From NCBI RefSeq assembly GCF_900113905.1, contig NZ_FORC01000001.1:866060-930059 (forward strand): a stretch of DNA of 64,000 bases, in the 5' to 3' direction. The notes under the pieces are model-generated. The model did no database searches and was not told where the DNA came from. It was given only the letters and a program-made list of their open reading frames with translations. A program made the translations under genes and the position numbers. Within the stretch, counting starts at the first letter, position 1, and every line of letters begins with the position of its first letter. Positions 29,326-36,748 of the stretch are shown here, piece by piece. The DNA is from Phytopseudomonas argentinensis (GTDB taxonomy: Bacteria > Pseudomonadota > Gammaproteobacteria > Pseudomonadales > Pseudomonadaceae).

Positions 29326-29447
29326 GCATCTGTGAGTTCATTGGCGTCCTAACCCTGGCAATCGTGATCTTCGCGTGCATGTTGGACACTGACTGGAAGC
29401 GCAGGCTACTGCGGCACCATGGGGAGAAGAAACGTAGTCCCTATTGA
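29322..29447 (+). CDS. 41-aa single-pass membrane peptide coupled to the integrase
   Basis: The ATG overlaps the integrase stop codon (ATGA). It reads MSICEFIGVLTLAIVIFACM then a basic, hydrophilic tail rich in Lys/Arg. That is one transmembrane helix with a positively charged C-terminus (inside), a layout seen in small membrane toxins or regulators. A terminator follows 12 bp later, so integrase and peptide form one transcript. No homologue recognised. Confidence 0.6.
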   Translation: MSICEFIGVLTLAIVIFACMLDTDWKRRLLRHHGEKKRSPY

Positions 29448-29459
29448 GAGTTTCACCTG

Positions 29460-29492
29460 AAGGCCGCCTCGTTCACTGAGGCAGCCTTTTTG
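29460..29492 (+). terminator. Rho-independent terminator after the integrase unit
   Basis: AAGGCCGCCTC pairs with GAGGCAGCCTT around GTTCACT, followed by TTTTT. It ends the integrase and 41-aa peptide transcript. Confidence 0.85.
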
Positions 29493-29623
29493 TTAAATAA
29501 CCCTGCGTTAATCAAAGGTGCAGATGCAAATCCTTGGTAGTTCTACGCCTTCCAGTAGGCGTCACGATAGATTGTGGGATAGGTTCATCTGGCCGGTCAT
29601 GTGTACGTCTCAAGGAGAGATGA

Positions 29624-30142
29624 ATGAGTTCTACAACTAAGGGGCCTATTCAGCGCGTTGGCTATGCGATGCTTTGGCCAATTCTTCTGGCATTCCCCGT
29701 TGCTCTATTAGCTGGTGGCATAGAACTAAAGGCTTTTATCGCTTTGGAAACGCTGTGGCTGTTTGTGGCGCTGTTTCTAATTCTTGGACCGGACAGCATC
29801 TCTGAGATCACCTTTTGGAAGGCGTCCATTAGACGAAGCGCTGAGTCAGCGGAGAAGGACGCAAAAGCTGCACACGAGGCTAAGGAGGAGGCAGAGCGAA
29901 TCAGGAATAACCTCAGGGAGCTCGCTCGGCTGAATATTGAGAATACTTTCGTTCTAAACAGCTTGGTAGCCGGCCTGTTCCGGGACGCGGAAGGTAACCG
30001 GCAAAGTCACCCTTCGATGACTCTGATTGAAGAGAACCTAAATAAATTGACCCCCTTTGTCTCAAAAGATCCTCAACTGGTTGAGGCTTGGCAGGAGCGC
30101 ATGCGCCACTTGATGCAACAGCCCTTTGAGTCGCCAAAGTAA
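29624..30142 (+). CDS. Hypothetical membrane protein with coiled coil (element cargo)
   Basis: 172 residues; GGAGAGATGA before ATG gives a good ribosome site. Two hydrophobic helices (~12-32 and 37-56) are followed by a charged, Ala/Glu-rich coiled coil (~65-105) and a soluble C-terminal part. GC content and codon use are below the chromosomal average. No family recognised. The membrane-anchored soluble domain fits, among other things, a membrane-targeting effector or sensor. Confidence 0.7.
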   Translation: MSSTTKGPIQRVGYAMLWPILLAFPVALLAGGIELKAFIALETLWLFVALFLILGPDSISEITFWKASIRRSAESAEKDAKAAHEAKEEAERIRNNLRELARLNIENTFVLNSLVAGLFRDAEGNRQSHPSMTLIEENLNKLTPFVSKDPQLVEAWQERMRHLMQQPFESPK

Positions 30143-30201
30143 GCGCCGCCTACTTAGCCGCTGACAACTGAGCCCCCAGCTACAGAACCGAAAACGGCTG
30201 C

Positions 30202-30312
30202 ATGGGGATCCTCTCGGTCACCATCGACAAAACCGCCACCTACGTCTACAAGCTGTCGGACATCTTGGGACACATTAAAAGCTTGCAGCACTCTCTTCTC
30301 TTCAAAGGCTAA
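30202..30312 (+). CDS. Possible 36-aa small ORF
   Basis: An open frame reading MGILSVTIDKTATYVYKLSD, in a stretch with good codon usage, between two hypothetical genes. No clear ribosome site; it could equally be a remnant of a longer gene. Listed only because the region otherwise holds nothing. Confidence 0.2.
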   Translation: MGILSVTIDKTATYVYKLSDILGHIKSLQHSLLFKG

Positions 30313-30323
30313 CGAAAACTCAT

Positions 30324-30881
30324 CTACTCGGAATCTTGGAGACGCTTCCGGTAGCCATCAGCCAAGTCGCTGAAGCGTGTTACATGCTCACAAAGCTCAT
30401 TGTAATAAAACTCGAAGACATCCTTGTGCTCAATGTAGGCCGCCAGATCTCCAGACATCACAGCTGAAAAAGCTTCTGAGAGCTTTTTACTCGCATGAGA
30501 AAAAGAAGACTTGATTAGAAGTGCTGACTGCACGCTGTCATGGTCAGGCAACTCGTGCAGCGGGTAACTGGAAAACGCAGTCGCTAAACCTTCAAGCTCT
30601 GATGGTTGATAGGCGTACGGGAGCTCCTCTACGAAATCGGGCGACTCCATAGCACCAAGAACATTGAGTAGACTTTGCCCCGCGAAATTAGCCATTGCAC
30701 CCAGCGCATCAAAAAGCTGAAGAGATCGCTCATGACGCTGCAAGCCAGCCTGTTTCAGGGCCTTGACGTGTTGTTGGTGTGGAAGATAGATGGCTATCGC
30801 CAATCCGATCAATCCACCAAAAGCTTGCATCCACCCAGCGGTCCCTGAATGAGCCTCGAACCACGAAATCAGCAAATCCAT
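30324..30881 (-). CDS. Hypothetical N-terminally anchored membrane protein (element cargo)
   Basis: 185 residues. One hydrophobic helix near the N-terminus (~17-35, AGWMQAFGGLIGLAIAIYLP) is followed by a mainly alpha-helical soluble domain. It reads opposite to the 172-residue gene and to the KilA-N gene, with a divergent spacer before the latter. No domain recognised. Confidence 0.65.
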   Translation of the reverse strand: MDLLISWFEAHSGTAGWMQAFGGLIGLAIAIYLPHQQHVKALKQAGLQRHERSLQLFDALGAMANFAGQSLLNVLGAMESPDFVEELPYAYQPSELEGLATAFSSYPLHELPDHDSVQSALLIKSSFSHASKKLSEAFSAVMSGDLAAYIEHKDVFEFYYNELCEHVTRFSDLADGYRKRLQDSE

Positions 30882-31210
30882 TGCGGAAAAGCTCCTCTAC
30901 TGCCCAGTTAAAGTGCTGGTGATTAAAAAGCTTGTGCGTAAATAACAAGAACAGCAAAAACCCTCACTATAAGGATAGGGCCCCCTTAGGTTCCACTCCC
31001 TGCCTTCTCAAGGTTATTCTCGGTGATCTTCGGCTCCTATGTGGGCTGATCATCATCAATGACCAACCTCCGTCGCCCGTGGCTGGGCATACCTACCAAC
31101 ACTGCTCTTCCGATTGCTCCTCGTGCCTGCTGCCAGCCCCTCATGTCGTGGGTCTGTGTGCTGGCCGTGAGGAGCGTACGCGGGGAGCAACCGAAAGGAA
31201 ATACGACATC
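30882..31210. other. Divergent intergenic region in the element
   Basis: 329 bp between the 185-aa gene and the KilA-N gene. The left part is AT-rich and could hold divergent promoters. An upstream in-frame extension of the KilA-N frame has no family likeness. I see no clear operator or hairpin. Confidence 0.5.
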
Positions 31211-31747
31211 ATGGATATCGATATTAAGCACAAGCACGCAGGACAAGTCATTGTGATCGAAGGGCAGCCATACAAGGCAAGCGCAGCAGGTCAATGGAAT
31301 CTGACGGAGATATGGCGCTCGTTGAAACTTGACCCTAAGAAGTCCCCCGGCCAGTGGCGAACCAAAGAGGCCAAGCGCCTCGAAGCTATGCAGAACTTGC
31401 ACAGCTCCAACGGGGAGGCTTCCTGGGCAACAAAGCGAGCGACCATCGAGTATGCAGCGTGGGTCTCGCCAGAATTTAAGGACATGGTGTTCGAGGCATT
31501 CGAGGCCGTCCTTGAGAACCCGAAAGTCGCCTACGCCGTGGCGAAGGTCATGCAGGAATCAGGGCACCAGCATAGTGCAGCGATATTGGAGCGGATTCTT
31601 ACCGAGAACCAAGAGCGGAACTGTATTCTTCGAAGTCTCGCCAAAAGCCGCACTCTGAGTCCAGCGCAAAAGGAGCGTCAGCGAATAAACCGCAGAATCA
31701 ACGCTGAAGCCAGCAGACAGCGCAAAGCAGGCCGTGACTGGAATTAA
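31211..31747 (+). CDS. KilA-N domain DNA-binding protein
   Basis: 178 residues from ATG 31211 (AAAGGA upstream). The KilA-N fold spans ~18-110, with QWNLTEIWRSLKLDPKKSPGQW, then EASWATKRATIEYAAWVSPEF and VFEAFEAVLE at its end. KilA-N domains are common in phages and mobile elements and bind DNA. The C-terminal third is helical and basic, ending QRKAGRDWN. It probably acts as a regulator of the element. Confidence 0.85.
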   Translation: MDIDIKHKHAGQVIVIEGQPYKASAAGQWNLTEIWRSLKLDPKKSPGQWRTKEAKRLEAMQNLHSSNGEASWATKRATIEYAAWVSPEFKDMVFEAFEAVLENPKVAYAVAKVMQESGHQHSAAILERILTENQERNCILRSLAKSRTLSPAQKERQRINRRINAEASRQRKAGRDWN

Positions 31748-31822
31748 TATTTTGTGTCGCCACTTGATACTTTAACAAACCATTTCAAATGGCACTCAGG
31801 ACATATATCAAACACCTGATCA

Positions 31823-33868
31823 TTAGTTAGTTGGCAGACCAAGCTTATCAAAGAATGCTCGATTTCTTTCCCTTGCAGAGCTCACAACTCCATCGAAAGA
31901 GATCACTTCTATATATGCGTTAAAATTTGTATTGTATCCGAAGTAGCCAAGCCCATCTGCCGCTCGCGTTAGACCATGTATCCTGCACCGCATCTCAATC
32001 GAAGGAGTCAAGTCACAAAGGACATAGCAGAACCCAGGAATTCTGTCTGAGTTGGGAATCGGGCGACCTTTCGCGGTCAAAACCTTTCCATCTCTGATTC
32101 TCTGAAGGTATCCAAGGGACTGCTCAATAGGGTCCTTTTCTTCCCCCTGAGCAGCATCATTCCGCATAGGACGCTTGATTTCGACTATGGTCAGATTGGC
32201 AGGAGCGCCACGCGTACTTTCGGAAACAAGAAGTGGCTCGTCGAAAACATTAAGGATACAGATATCGGGCTCTTTGTGTTCGCCACAACCTGTTATCGGG
32301 AACGATGAGATCGGCTTGTCCGAAGCCAAAAAATCGTGAAAAGCCAATCTTTCATCAATGAGCCAAAGATTTAGACTATCGAAAGAAATCTCATCTGAGG
32401 TTTTTCTCATTGGCGCAATAAGCTCGTGTATTAAATCTTCCCGCGCATACTTACCATCATTACCTCGCTCTATCGCTTTTCCCAAGATATCGAGTATGAC
32501 TTTCCGATGAAACACGTAACTTGCCAAGTCAGATTTCTTGATGTCATCTGCCTTCTCAAGATAGCTACTCAAACGAGCCTGATAATCCTTCGGGGACTGA
32601 TTGCCGTCAAAGGCCATTACATCATGCCCTTCGGAAAGCATACTGCTCTCAATCTCCGCGAGCTGCCGATGAAGAAGCAGATCCAGCTCTTTATCAGAGA
32701 TAGTCGGGTCAATGGTGAGCCTGGACTCATCAATGTGTCTCAGGATAGGCCTGTAGCGAGGTGCTCGTTGCGCAACAAATTTCTCCACACGGTCCTTACC
32801 GGCCCTCTTGTTTTCCTCAAGGTATTTTTCGAGATAGGAGCCTGATGAAGCCAAAACAGCGCTTCGTATGTCGCTAAGACTCACAGATAAAGATGCGAAC
32901 AGTTCGCCAGCTGCCTCTTCGATATCGAAACCGATACGTTCTGGCCGAACATTCTCATCGAGAAACGAGGATGTCACATAGCAGGCATAAACGAAGTCGC
33001 CATCTGAGTCCGTGATCTTGCCGTGCAGGCCGCTAATTTTCCCAGCTATAGACTCTTGCTCTACAACTCGACTTGCCGCACACCATGCAATAAATGGAGA
33101 TTTTGAACTACTTGCCTTGAGCTTTAGATGAGTAATCTCAAAGCTCTTCCCTTTGACCTCAATTTGATCTCTTTGGGATGAAGAGTGCATATACTCCTCA
33201 AACACAGCATCAAGGCCCAGTCTTTCGCCATCATCCACAATTGTAATTCTTGGTGCACCGCCGTCACGAACAAAATACCAAAGACAGTGTTCAAATAAAC
33301 TATTGGCAATAGTTCTGGCGTTTTTCGGGGCTCGTTCTCGGTAAGAGCTCCGGAACCCTGAGAGGTGAACGCAGGTTTTTGGCTTGTGAGGCGCTGGGGC
33401 ACTGAAACTCATGTCAGCAACCCCACGTGAGGCAGTAAAAGTAAAGGTGCGCGCCTTCCAAACATCGCCCCCATCTTTGTATGTGCTACTCACATTAACG
33501 CCTTCAAAGGCCTTTAACCATAGAAGACGCCCAACACCTCTGCACCCCTGCGAGGCTTTGTATTCACTGTCGAGTGTCTCGAAGGACTCCATGTTCTTAT
33601 CATGGAATCCCACACCATTATCGGTGACCTTGAAGCCAATAATGGGCTCTTGAGGAGGAGCGCCACGCTTCGCTTTATCGTCTAAATGCAAACTGCTTTG
33701 CGGAGCACGAATGATCTCGATAGTGATCTCGCCGCAGTCGAAGTCAGGGTTGGATTCGGCAATCGCGTGGATTGAGTTGACGACCGCTTCAAAGAGGGGC
33801 ATCAGACCATGACTATATGGGAGCGGTGTGTTTCTGAGCCGTCCTGGCAAATGCGTGCTTACGCTCAT
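31823..33868 (-). CDS. GHKL ATPase-PD-(D/E)xK nuclease fusion; candidate defence protein
   Basis: 681 residues; AAGGAG lies upstream of ATG 33868. The N-terminal half is a GHKL (gyrase/Hsp90/MutL) ATP-binding fold: N box E27xxxN31 ([10 protein letters not shown]), D83-x-G85-x-G87 (DNGVGF) and G108-x-x-G111-x-G113 (GCRGVGR). A transducer-like region follows to ~335. The C-terminal part has a PD-(D/E)xK pattern: P534-D535, then E563-x-K565 (IVEIKRP), with Q583 and Y587 further on. The combination suggests an ATP-gated nuclease, perhaps anti-phage. Base composition is lower in GC than the flanks. I cannot assign it to a named defence system. Confidence 0.82.
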   Translation of the reverse strand: MSVSTHLPGRLRNTPLPYSHGLMPLFEAVVNSIHAIAESNPDFDCGEITIEIIRAPQSSLHLDDKAKRGAPPQEPIIGFKVTDNGVGFHDKNMESFETLDSEYKASQGCRGVGRLLWLKAFEGVNVSSTYKDGGDVWKARTFTFTASRGVADMSFSAPAPHKPKTCVHLSGFRSSYRERAPKNARTIANSLFEHCLWYFVRDGGAPRITIVDDGERLGLDAVFEEYMHSSSQRDQIEVKGKSFEITHLKLKASSSKSPFIAWCAASRVVEQESIAGKISGLHGKITDSDGDFVYACYVTSSFLDENVRPERIGFDIEEAAGELFASLSVSLSDIRSAVLASSGSYLEKYLEENKRAGKDRVEKFVAQRAPRYRPILRHIDESRLTIDPTISDKELDLLLHRQLAEIESSMLSEGHDVMAFDGNQSPKDYQARLSSYLEKADDIKKSDLASYVFHRKVILDILGKAIERGNDGKYAREDLIHELIAPMRKTSDEISFDSLNLWLIDERLAFHDFLASDKPISSFPITGCGEHKEPDICILNVFDEPLLVSESTRGAPANLTIVEIKRPMRNDAAQGEEKDPIEQSLGYLQRIRDGKVLTAKGRPIPNSDRIPGFCYVLCDLTPSIEMRCRIHGLTRAADGLGYFGYNTNFNAYIEVISFDGVVSSARERNRAFFDKLGLPTN

Positions 33869-34106
33869 TCCACTCTCCTTATGCGCGGTCTAAAGCGCCT
33901 GAACTCAAGAAAATCGATGCTCACCGACAATTTACGTCGAGGCACTCATTGCACCGTAGTCTATCGGCGGCGCCAGAAAATGGGACAAAAATTCGTGTGC
34001 TCATACCATCAAAGGAGCACGTTCCGATTCCCCCCTCAGCCACCCTCGCATCCATACGACAAGGCTCTTCAGGTGGAGCTTTTAGCGACCTTGTAGGCTC
34101 GCCATC

Positions 34107-34186
34107 TGTCACCAACGCTGTCACCATCGCGTCACCAGAACAGCTTGAGGTCCCCTATGAAGCCCGCTACGCTTGGCCTGTCACCA
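34107..34186 (+). promoter_or_regulatory. Putative integrase arm-type sites, right arm
   Basis: TGTCACCA at 34107, 34119 and 34179, and CGTCACCA at 34130. Three of the four are spaced 12 and 11 bp, mirroring the left arm at 27878-27908; the last lies 10 bp from the core. Confidence 0.6.
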
Positions 34187-34196
34187 GCCTCCTCCC

Positions 34197-34240
34197 AGTT
34201 CTGGGCCAACCCGGAAAATTTCGGCAAATACTGGTGGTAA
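34197..34240. repeat. attR: displaced native 3' end of the DUF6231 gene
   Basis: AGTTCTGGGCCAACCC followed by the native codons CCG GAA AAT TTC GGC AAA TAC TGG TGG TAA. Only 2 nt separate this TAA from the ychJ ATG, showing the ancestral gene order. Confidence 0.88.
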
Positions 34241-34242
34241 GC

Positions 34243-34725
34243 ATGACACCTGACGCGATCCCAAGCGGTTGCCCGTGCGGTAGCGGCGATTCGCTCGCCG
34301 ACTGTTGCGGGCGCTATCACGACGGTGCAGCCGCCCCCTGCGCGTTGAGCCTGATGCGCTCGCGCTACAGCGCCTACGTGCTGGGCAATGTCGATTACCT
34401 GCAGGCAACCTCATTGCCGGCGCAGCAGGCGAAACTGGACATGGAAAGTATTCGGGCCTGGAGCCTGCAGAGCACCTGGCTGGGCCTGGAGGTCGAGCAC
34501 TCGGAGTTACTCGGCGGCCAGCCCGAGCACGCCCGGGTCACCTTCGTGGCCCGCTGGCACGACGCCGATGGCGAGCACAGTCACCGCGAGCGCTCGGCGT
34601 TCGTACAGAGCGGGGGCCGCTGGTATTTCATCGATCCCACCGTGGGTTTGCAGGCGGGCCGCAATGATCCCTGCCCGTGCGCCAGCGGACAGAAGTTCAA
34701 GAAGTGCTGCGCGGCCTATCTGTAG
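34243..34725 (+). CDS. ychJ: YchJ-family protein with two SEC-C motifs
   Basis: 160 residues from ATG 34243. SEC-C zinc-binding motifs occur at both ends: [13 protein letters not shown] near the N-terminus and [15 protein letters not shown] at the C-terminus, flanking an NTF2-like (YchJ) middle domain with [22 protein letters not shown] motifs bind zinc and often mediate contacts with SecB or ribosomes. The gene lies 2 nt after the displaced DUF6231 end, so its ribosome site and promoter were probably shared with that gene; the element has replaced the upstream region. Confidence 0.92.
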   Translation: MTPDAIPSGCPCGSGDSLADCCGRYHDGAAAPCALSLMRSRYSAYVLGNVDYLQATSLPAQQAKLDMESIRAWSLQSTWLGLEVEHSELLGGQPEHARVTFVARWHDADGEHSHRERSAFVQSGGRWYFIDPTVGLQAGRNDPCPCASGQKFKKCCAAYL

Positions 34726-34734
34726 AAGCGCCTC

Positions 34735-35280
34735 TCAGAGCAGTTTGAGGTGCGAGGTATCCGGGGCCGGCGCTGCAGGCGCGGCCTTGGCCTGGCCCAT
34801 GTCGCTGCCCACCGGCGCCAGGCTGAACGAAGACAGATCCAGCGCCGGAACGGCCACCTCGGCCTTGCCATCCTGCAGATCCGCCCCCAGCGCGGCGACA
34901 CCGAAATCCGGTGCATCCACATTGGTGAACGCCGCCATGTATTCATCCCGTGGGGCGACCACCAGACGCCCAGCCGGCGCTACCGCAACCTCGATGGCAG
35001 GCGCCGCAGCAGGTGGCGACGCCAGCTCGATATCCTCGATGACCTGCGGCTCGGTATCCACCACCTCGACCCGCGCACCGGCGCGCTCCAGGGTGCTGCG
35101 GTACTTCTCTGCCGCTACCTCGTCCAGATTGTTCTTGATCACCACACGGCGTCCGGAAAACAGCTGGGCGATGCGCTGCGCATCGGCCTGGAACAGCTTG
35201 GCCAGGTTGGCCTGCACCACCTCCAGCTGGGCACCGGGCACCAACTCACCGGAAAATGCGATCTCGTATCGCGCCATCAT
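34735..35280 (-). CDS. Hypothetical protein with ribosomal L7/L12-like domain
   Basis: 181 residues from the first of two tandem ATG codons at 35280 (AGGAAGG upstream). The N-terminal ~75 residues resemble a small conserved domain like the L7/L12 C-terminus: LFQADAQRIAQLFSGRRVVIKNNLDEVAAEKYRSTLERAGARVEV, here split in two as LFSGRRVVIKNNLDEVAAEK and YRSTLERAGARVEV. The rest is Ala/Pro-rich and ends DTSHLKLL. The domain is found in many Pseudomonas proteins; function unknown. It converges on ychJ. Confidence 0.75.
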   Translation of the reverse strand: MMARYEIAFSGELVPGAQLEVVQANLAKLFQADAQRIAQLFSGRRVVIKNNLDEVAAEKYRSTLERAGARVEVVDTEPQVIEDIELASPPAAAPAIEVAVAPAGRLVVAPRDEYMAAFTNVDAPDFGVAALGADLQDGKAEVAVPALDLSSFSLAPVGSDMGQAKAAPAAPAPDTSHLKLL

Positions 35281-35491
35281 CACGTTCCTTCCTGTCGGCG
35301 CCACGGCGCCATTTTCGCCGCGGCAATAAAAGCTAAATGCCCGCACGCCAGTATGACGCAGCTTTTTGCACACACACGAGAGTCGGTCGGCATTTTCCCT
35401 ATGCCAGCGCCAGCGACTGCAACGAAATGACGACAGGCCTAGGGCACAAAAGGCGTCTCTTGTTACACTGAGGCCTCGAACGGAGTATGAA

Positions 35492-35989
35492 ATGTTTTAT
35501 CAGGCGCAAATGATAAGAATTCTTAGCCTAATGGTATTCCTGGGTATGGGCACGGCCCTCAGCGGCTGCTCGACCTGGTTCTCGAACAGCTTCGAAGACC
35601 CGGACGTGCGCCTCGTGGACGTCAACGTGGTCAAGGCCAAGTTGCTCGAGCAGCGCTTCATCCTGCGCTTTCGCATCGATAATCCCAACGACGTCAGCCT
35701 GCCGGTACGCGGCCTCAACTACGTGGTGCACCTGAACGACGTGCTGCTCGCCGATGGCGAGTCGGAAGTCTGGTTCACCGTGCCGGCCAACGGCCATCTG
35801 GAATTCGACGTGCCGGTGCGCACCAACCTGTGGCGCCACGTACGCCAGGTGGTCAAGCTGCTGGAAAACCCCGATGAGCCCATCCGCTATCGCCTGCGGG
35901 GCGAGGTGAAAACCGGATTATTCTTCGGTCGCCGCGTGCACATGGCGCGCAATGGCGAGATAATTCCCGGCGATTATCTTCCGGAGTGA
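35492..35989 (+). CDS. LEA14-like (WHy domain) lipoprotein
   Basis: 165 residues from ATG 35492 (CGGAG upstream). The signal peptide ends in a lipobox (LSGCS). A water-stress/hypersensitive (WHy) beta-sandwich follows: [20 protein letters not shown] and [20 protein letters not shown] are typical LEA type 2 segments. Envelope location is predicted; the role is unknown. It is followed after 5 bp by a His-rich SEC-C gene. Confidence 0.88.
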   Translation: MFYQAQMIRILSLMVFLGMGTALSGCSTWFSNSFEDPDVRLVDVNVVKAKLLEQRFILRFRIDNPNDVSLPVRGLNYVVHLNDVLLADGESEVWFTVPANGHLEFDVPVRTNLWRHVRQVVKLLENPDEPIRYRLRGEVKTGLFFGRRVHMARNGEIIPGDYLPE

Positions 35990-35994
35990 CCCGC

Positions 35995-36195
35995 ATGACC
36001 CAGCAACCCCATGTTCACGGCCCTGACTGCAACCACGATCACGAGCATGATCATGGCCACCACGGCCATGTGCACGGCCCGCACTGCAATCACGCGCCTC
36101 AGGAGCCGGTACGCAACTCCTTGAAGGACGTCGGCCGCAACGATCCCTGCCCGTGCGGCAGCGACAAGAAATTCAAGAAGTGCCATGGGGCCTGA
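35995..36195 (+). CDS. Small His-rich SEC-C metal-binding protein
   Basis: 66 residues from ATG 35995 (GGAG upstream). The N-terminal half is a histidine cluster ([20 protein letters not shown]) and the C-terminus is a SEC-C motif, [17 protein letters not shown], with His replacing the last Cys. The His cluster suggests Zn or Ni binding. It overlaps the next gene by 11 bp and is part of a short operon with the LEA14-like gene. Confidence 0.87.
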   Translation: MTQQPHVHGPDCNHDHEHDHGHHGHVHGPHCNHAPQEPVRNSLKDVGRNDPCPCGSDKKFKKCHGA

Positions 36196-36637
36196 TCAGC
36201 TTCTGATCCTGCTTGCGGTACTGATCGTCGGCGCACTCGCCCTCTACGCTGCTTATCTCTGGCGCCAGGTCTGGGCCGGGCAGCGTCAGCAGGCCGAAGT
36301 GCGCCTCGCGCAACGCCAGCGCCTGCACGATGATCTTCGTGTGTTGGCCAGTTCCCTGCTCGACGGCCAACTGCCACTGATCGAAGGCGCCATCCGCATC
36401 AAGGTACTGCTCGACAACTACGACAGCCAGTTGAGCCTTGCGCCCCAGGCCAAGGTGTTCCAGCAGCTATACGACGCCACTTCCCATGTGCCGACCCATG
36501 CCGCCTGGCAGGCCCTGAGCCGCGGCGAACGCCGCCAGCACGAAGCGCGCTTCACCGAGCTGAGCGAGGCCCATCAGCAACAGGCCCACGAGGCGGCGCG
36601 CTGGTTGCTCGACGAGGGATTGGCCGCCCGGCCATAA
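36185..36637 (+). CDS. DUF2489 membrane-anchored protein
   Basis: 150 residues. A single N-terminal helix ([21 protein letters not shown]) is followed by a basic helical domain including [31 protein letters not shown] in two parts ([20 protein letters not shown]), typical of DUF2489. It overlaps the SEC-C gene by 11 bp. Function unknown. Confidence 0.85.
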   Translation: MGPDQLLILLAVLIVGALALYAAYLWRQVWAGQRQQAEVRLAQRQRLHDDLRVLASSLLDGQLPLIEGAIRIKVLLDNYDSQLSLAPQAKVFQQLYDATSHVPTHAAWQALSRGERRQHEARFTELSEAHQQQAHEAARWLLDEGLAARP

Positions 36638-36748
36638 CCCCACGTCGAATCGGCCCTCGCGCCACTTGCCAGGCGTCATGGCGCTCTCTACCTTTAGCGC
36701 CATTCCAGCCCGCCCACCATCCTTATCAATTCTCCAGGAGTCCGCCGC

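Larger units (their letters stand above)
27768..34240. mobile_element. Integrative element (about 6.4 kb) in the 3' end of the DUF6231 gene
   Basis: Bounded by the 44-bp repeats at 27768 and 34197, with an integrase at the left end and seven or so cargo genes. GC content is visibly lower than in the flanks. It holds no phage structural, replication or conjugation genes that I recognise, so it looks like a small satellite-type or cargo island mobilised by its own tyrosine recombinase. It splits DUF6231 from ychJ, which were 2 nt apart in the ancestral arrangement. Confidence 0.88.
33869..34242. other. Right end of the element with attR
   Basis: 374 bp between the GHKL gene and ychJ. No gene. 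It contains four GTCACCA repeats (34107, 34119, 34130, 34179), then attR. The frame that runs into ychJ from 33949 is fortuitous and does not represent an N-terminal extension. Confidence 0.7.

Noticed and set aside
33949..34242. Open frame running from the element into ychJ
   Set aside because: It crosses attR and the arm repeats, reads the attR bases in a frame other than DUF6231, and YchJ homology begins at the ATG 34243.
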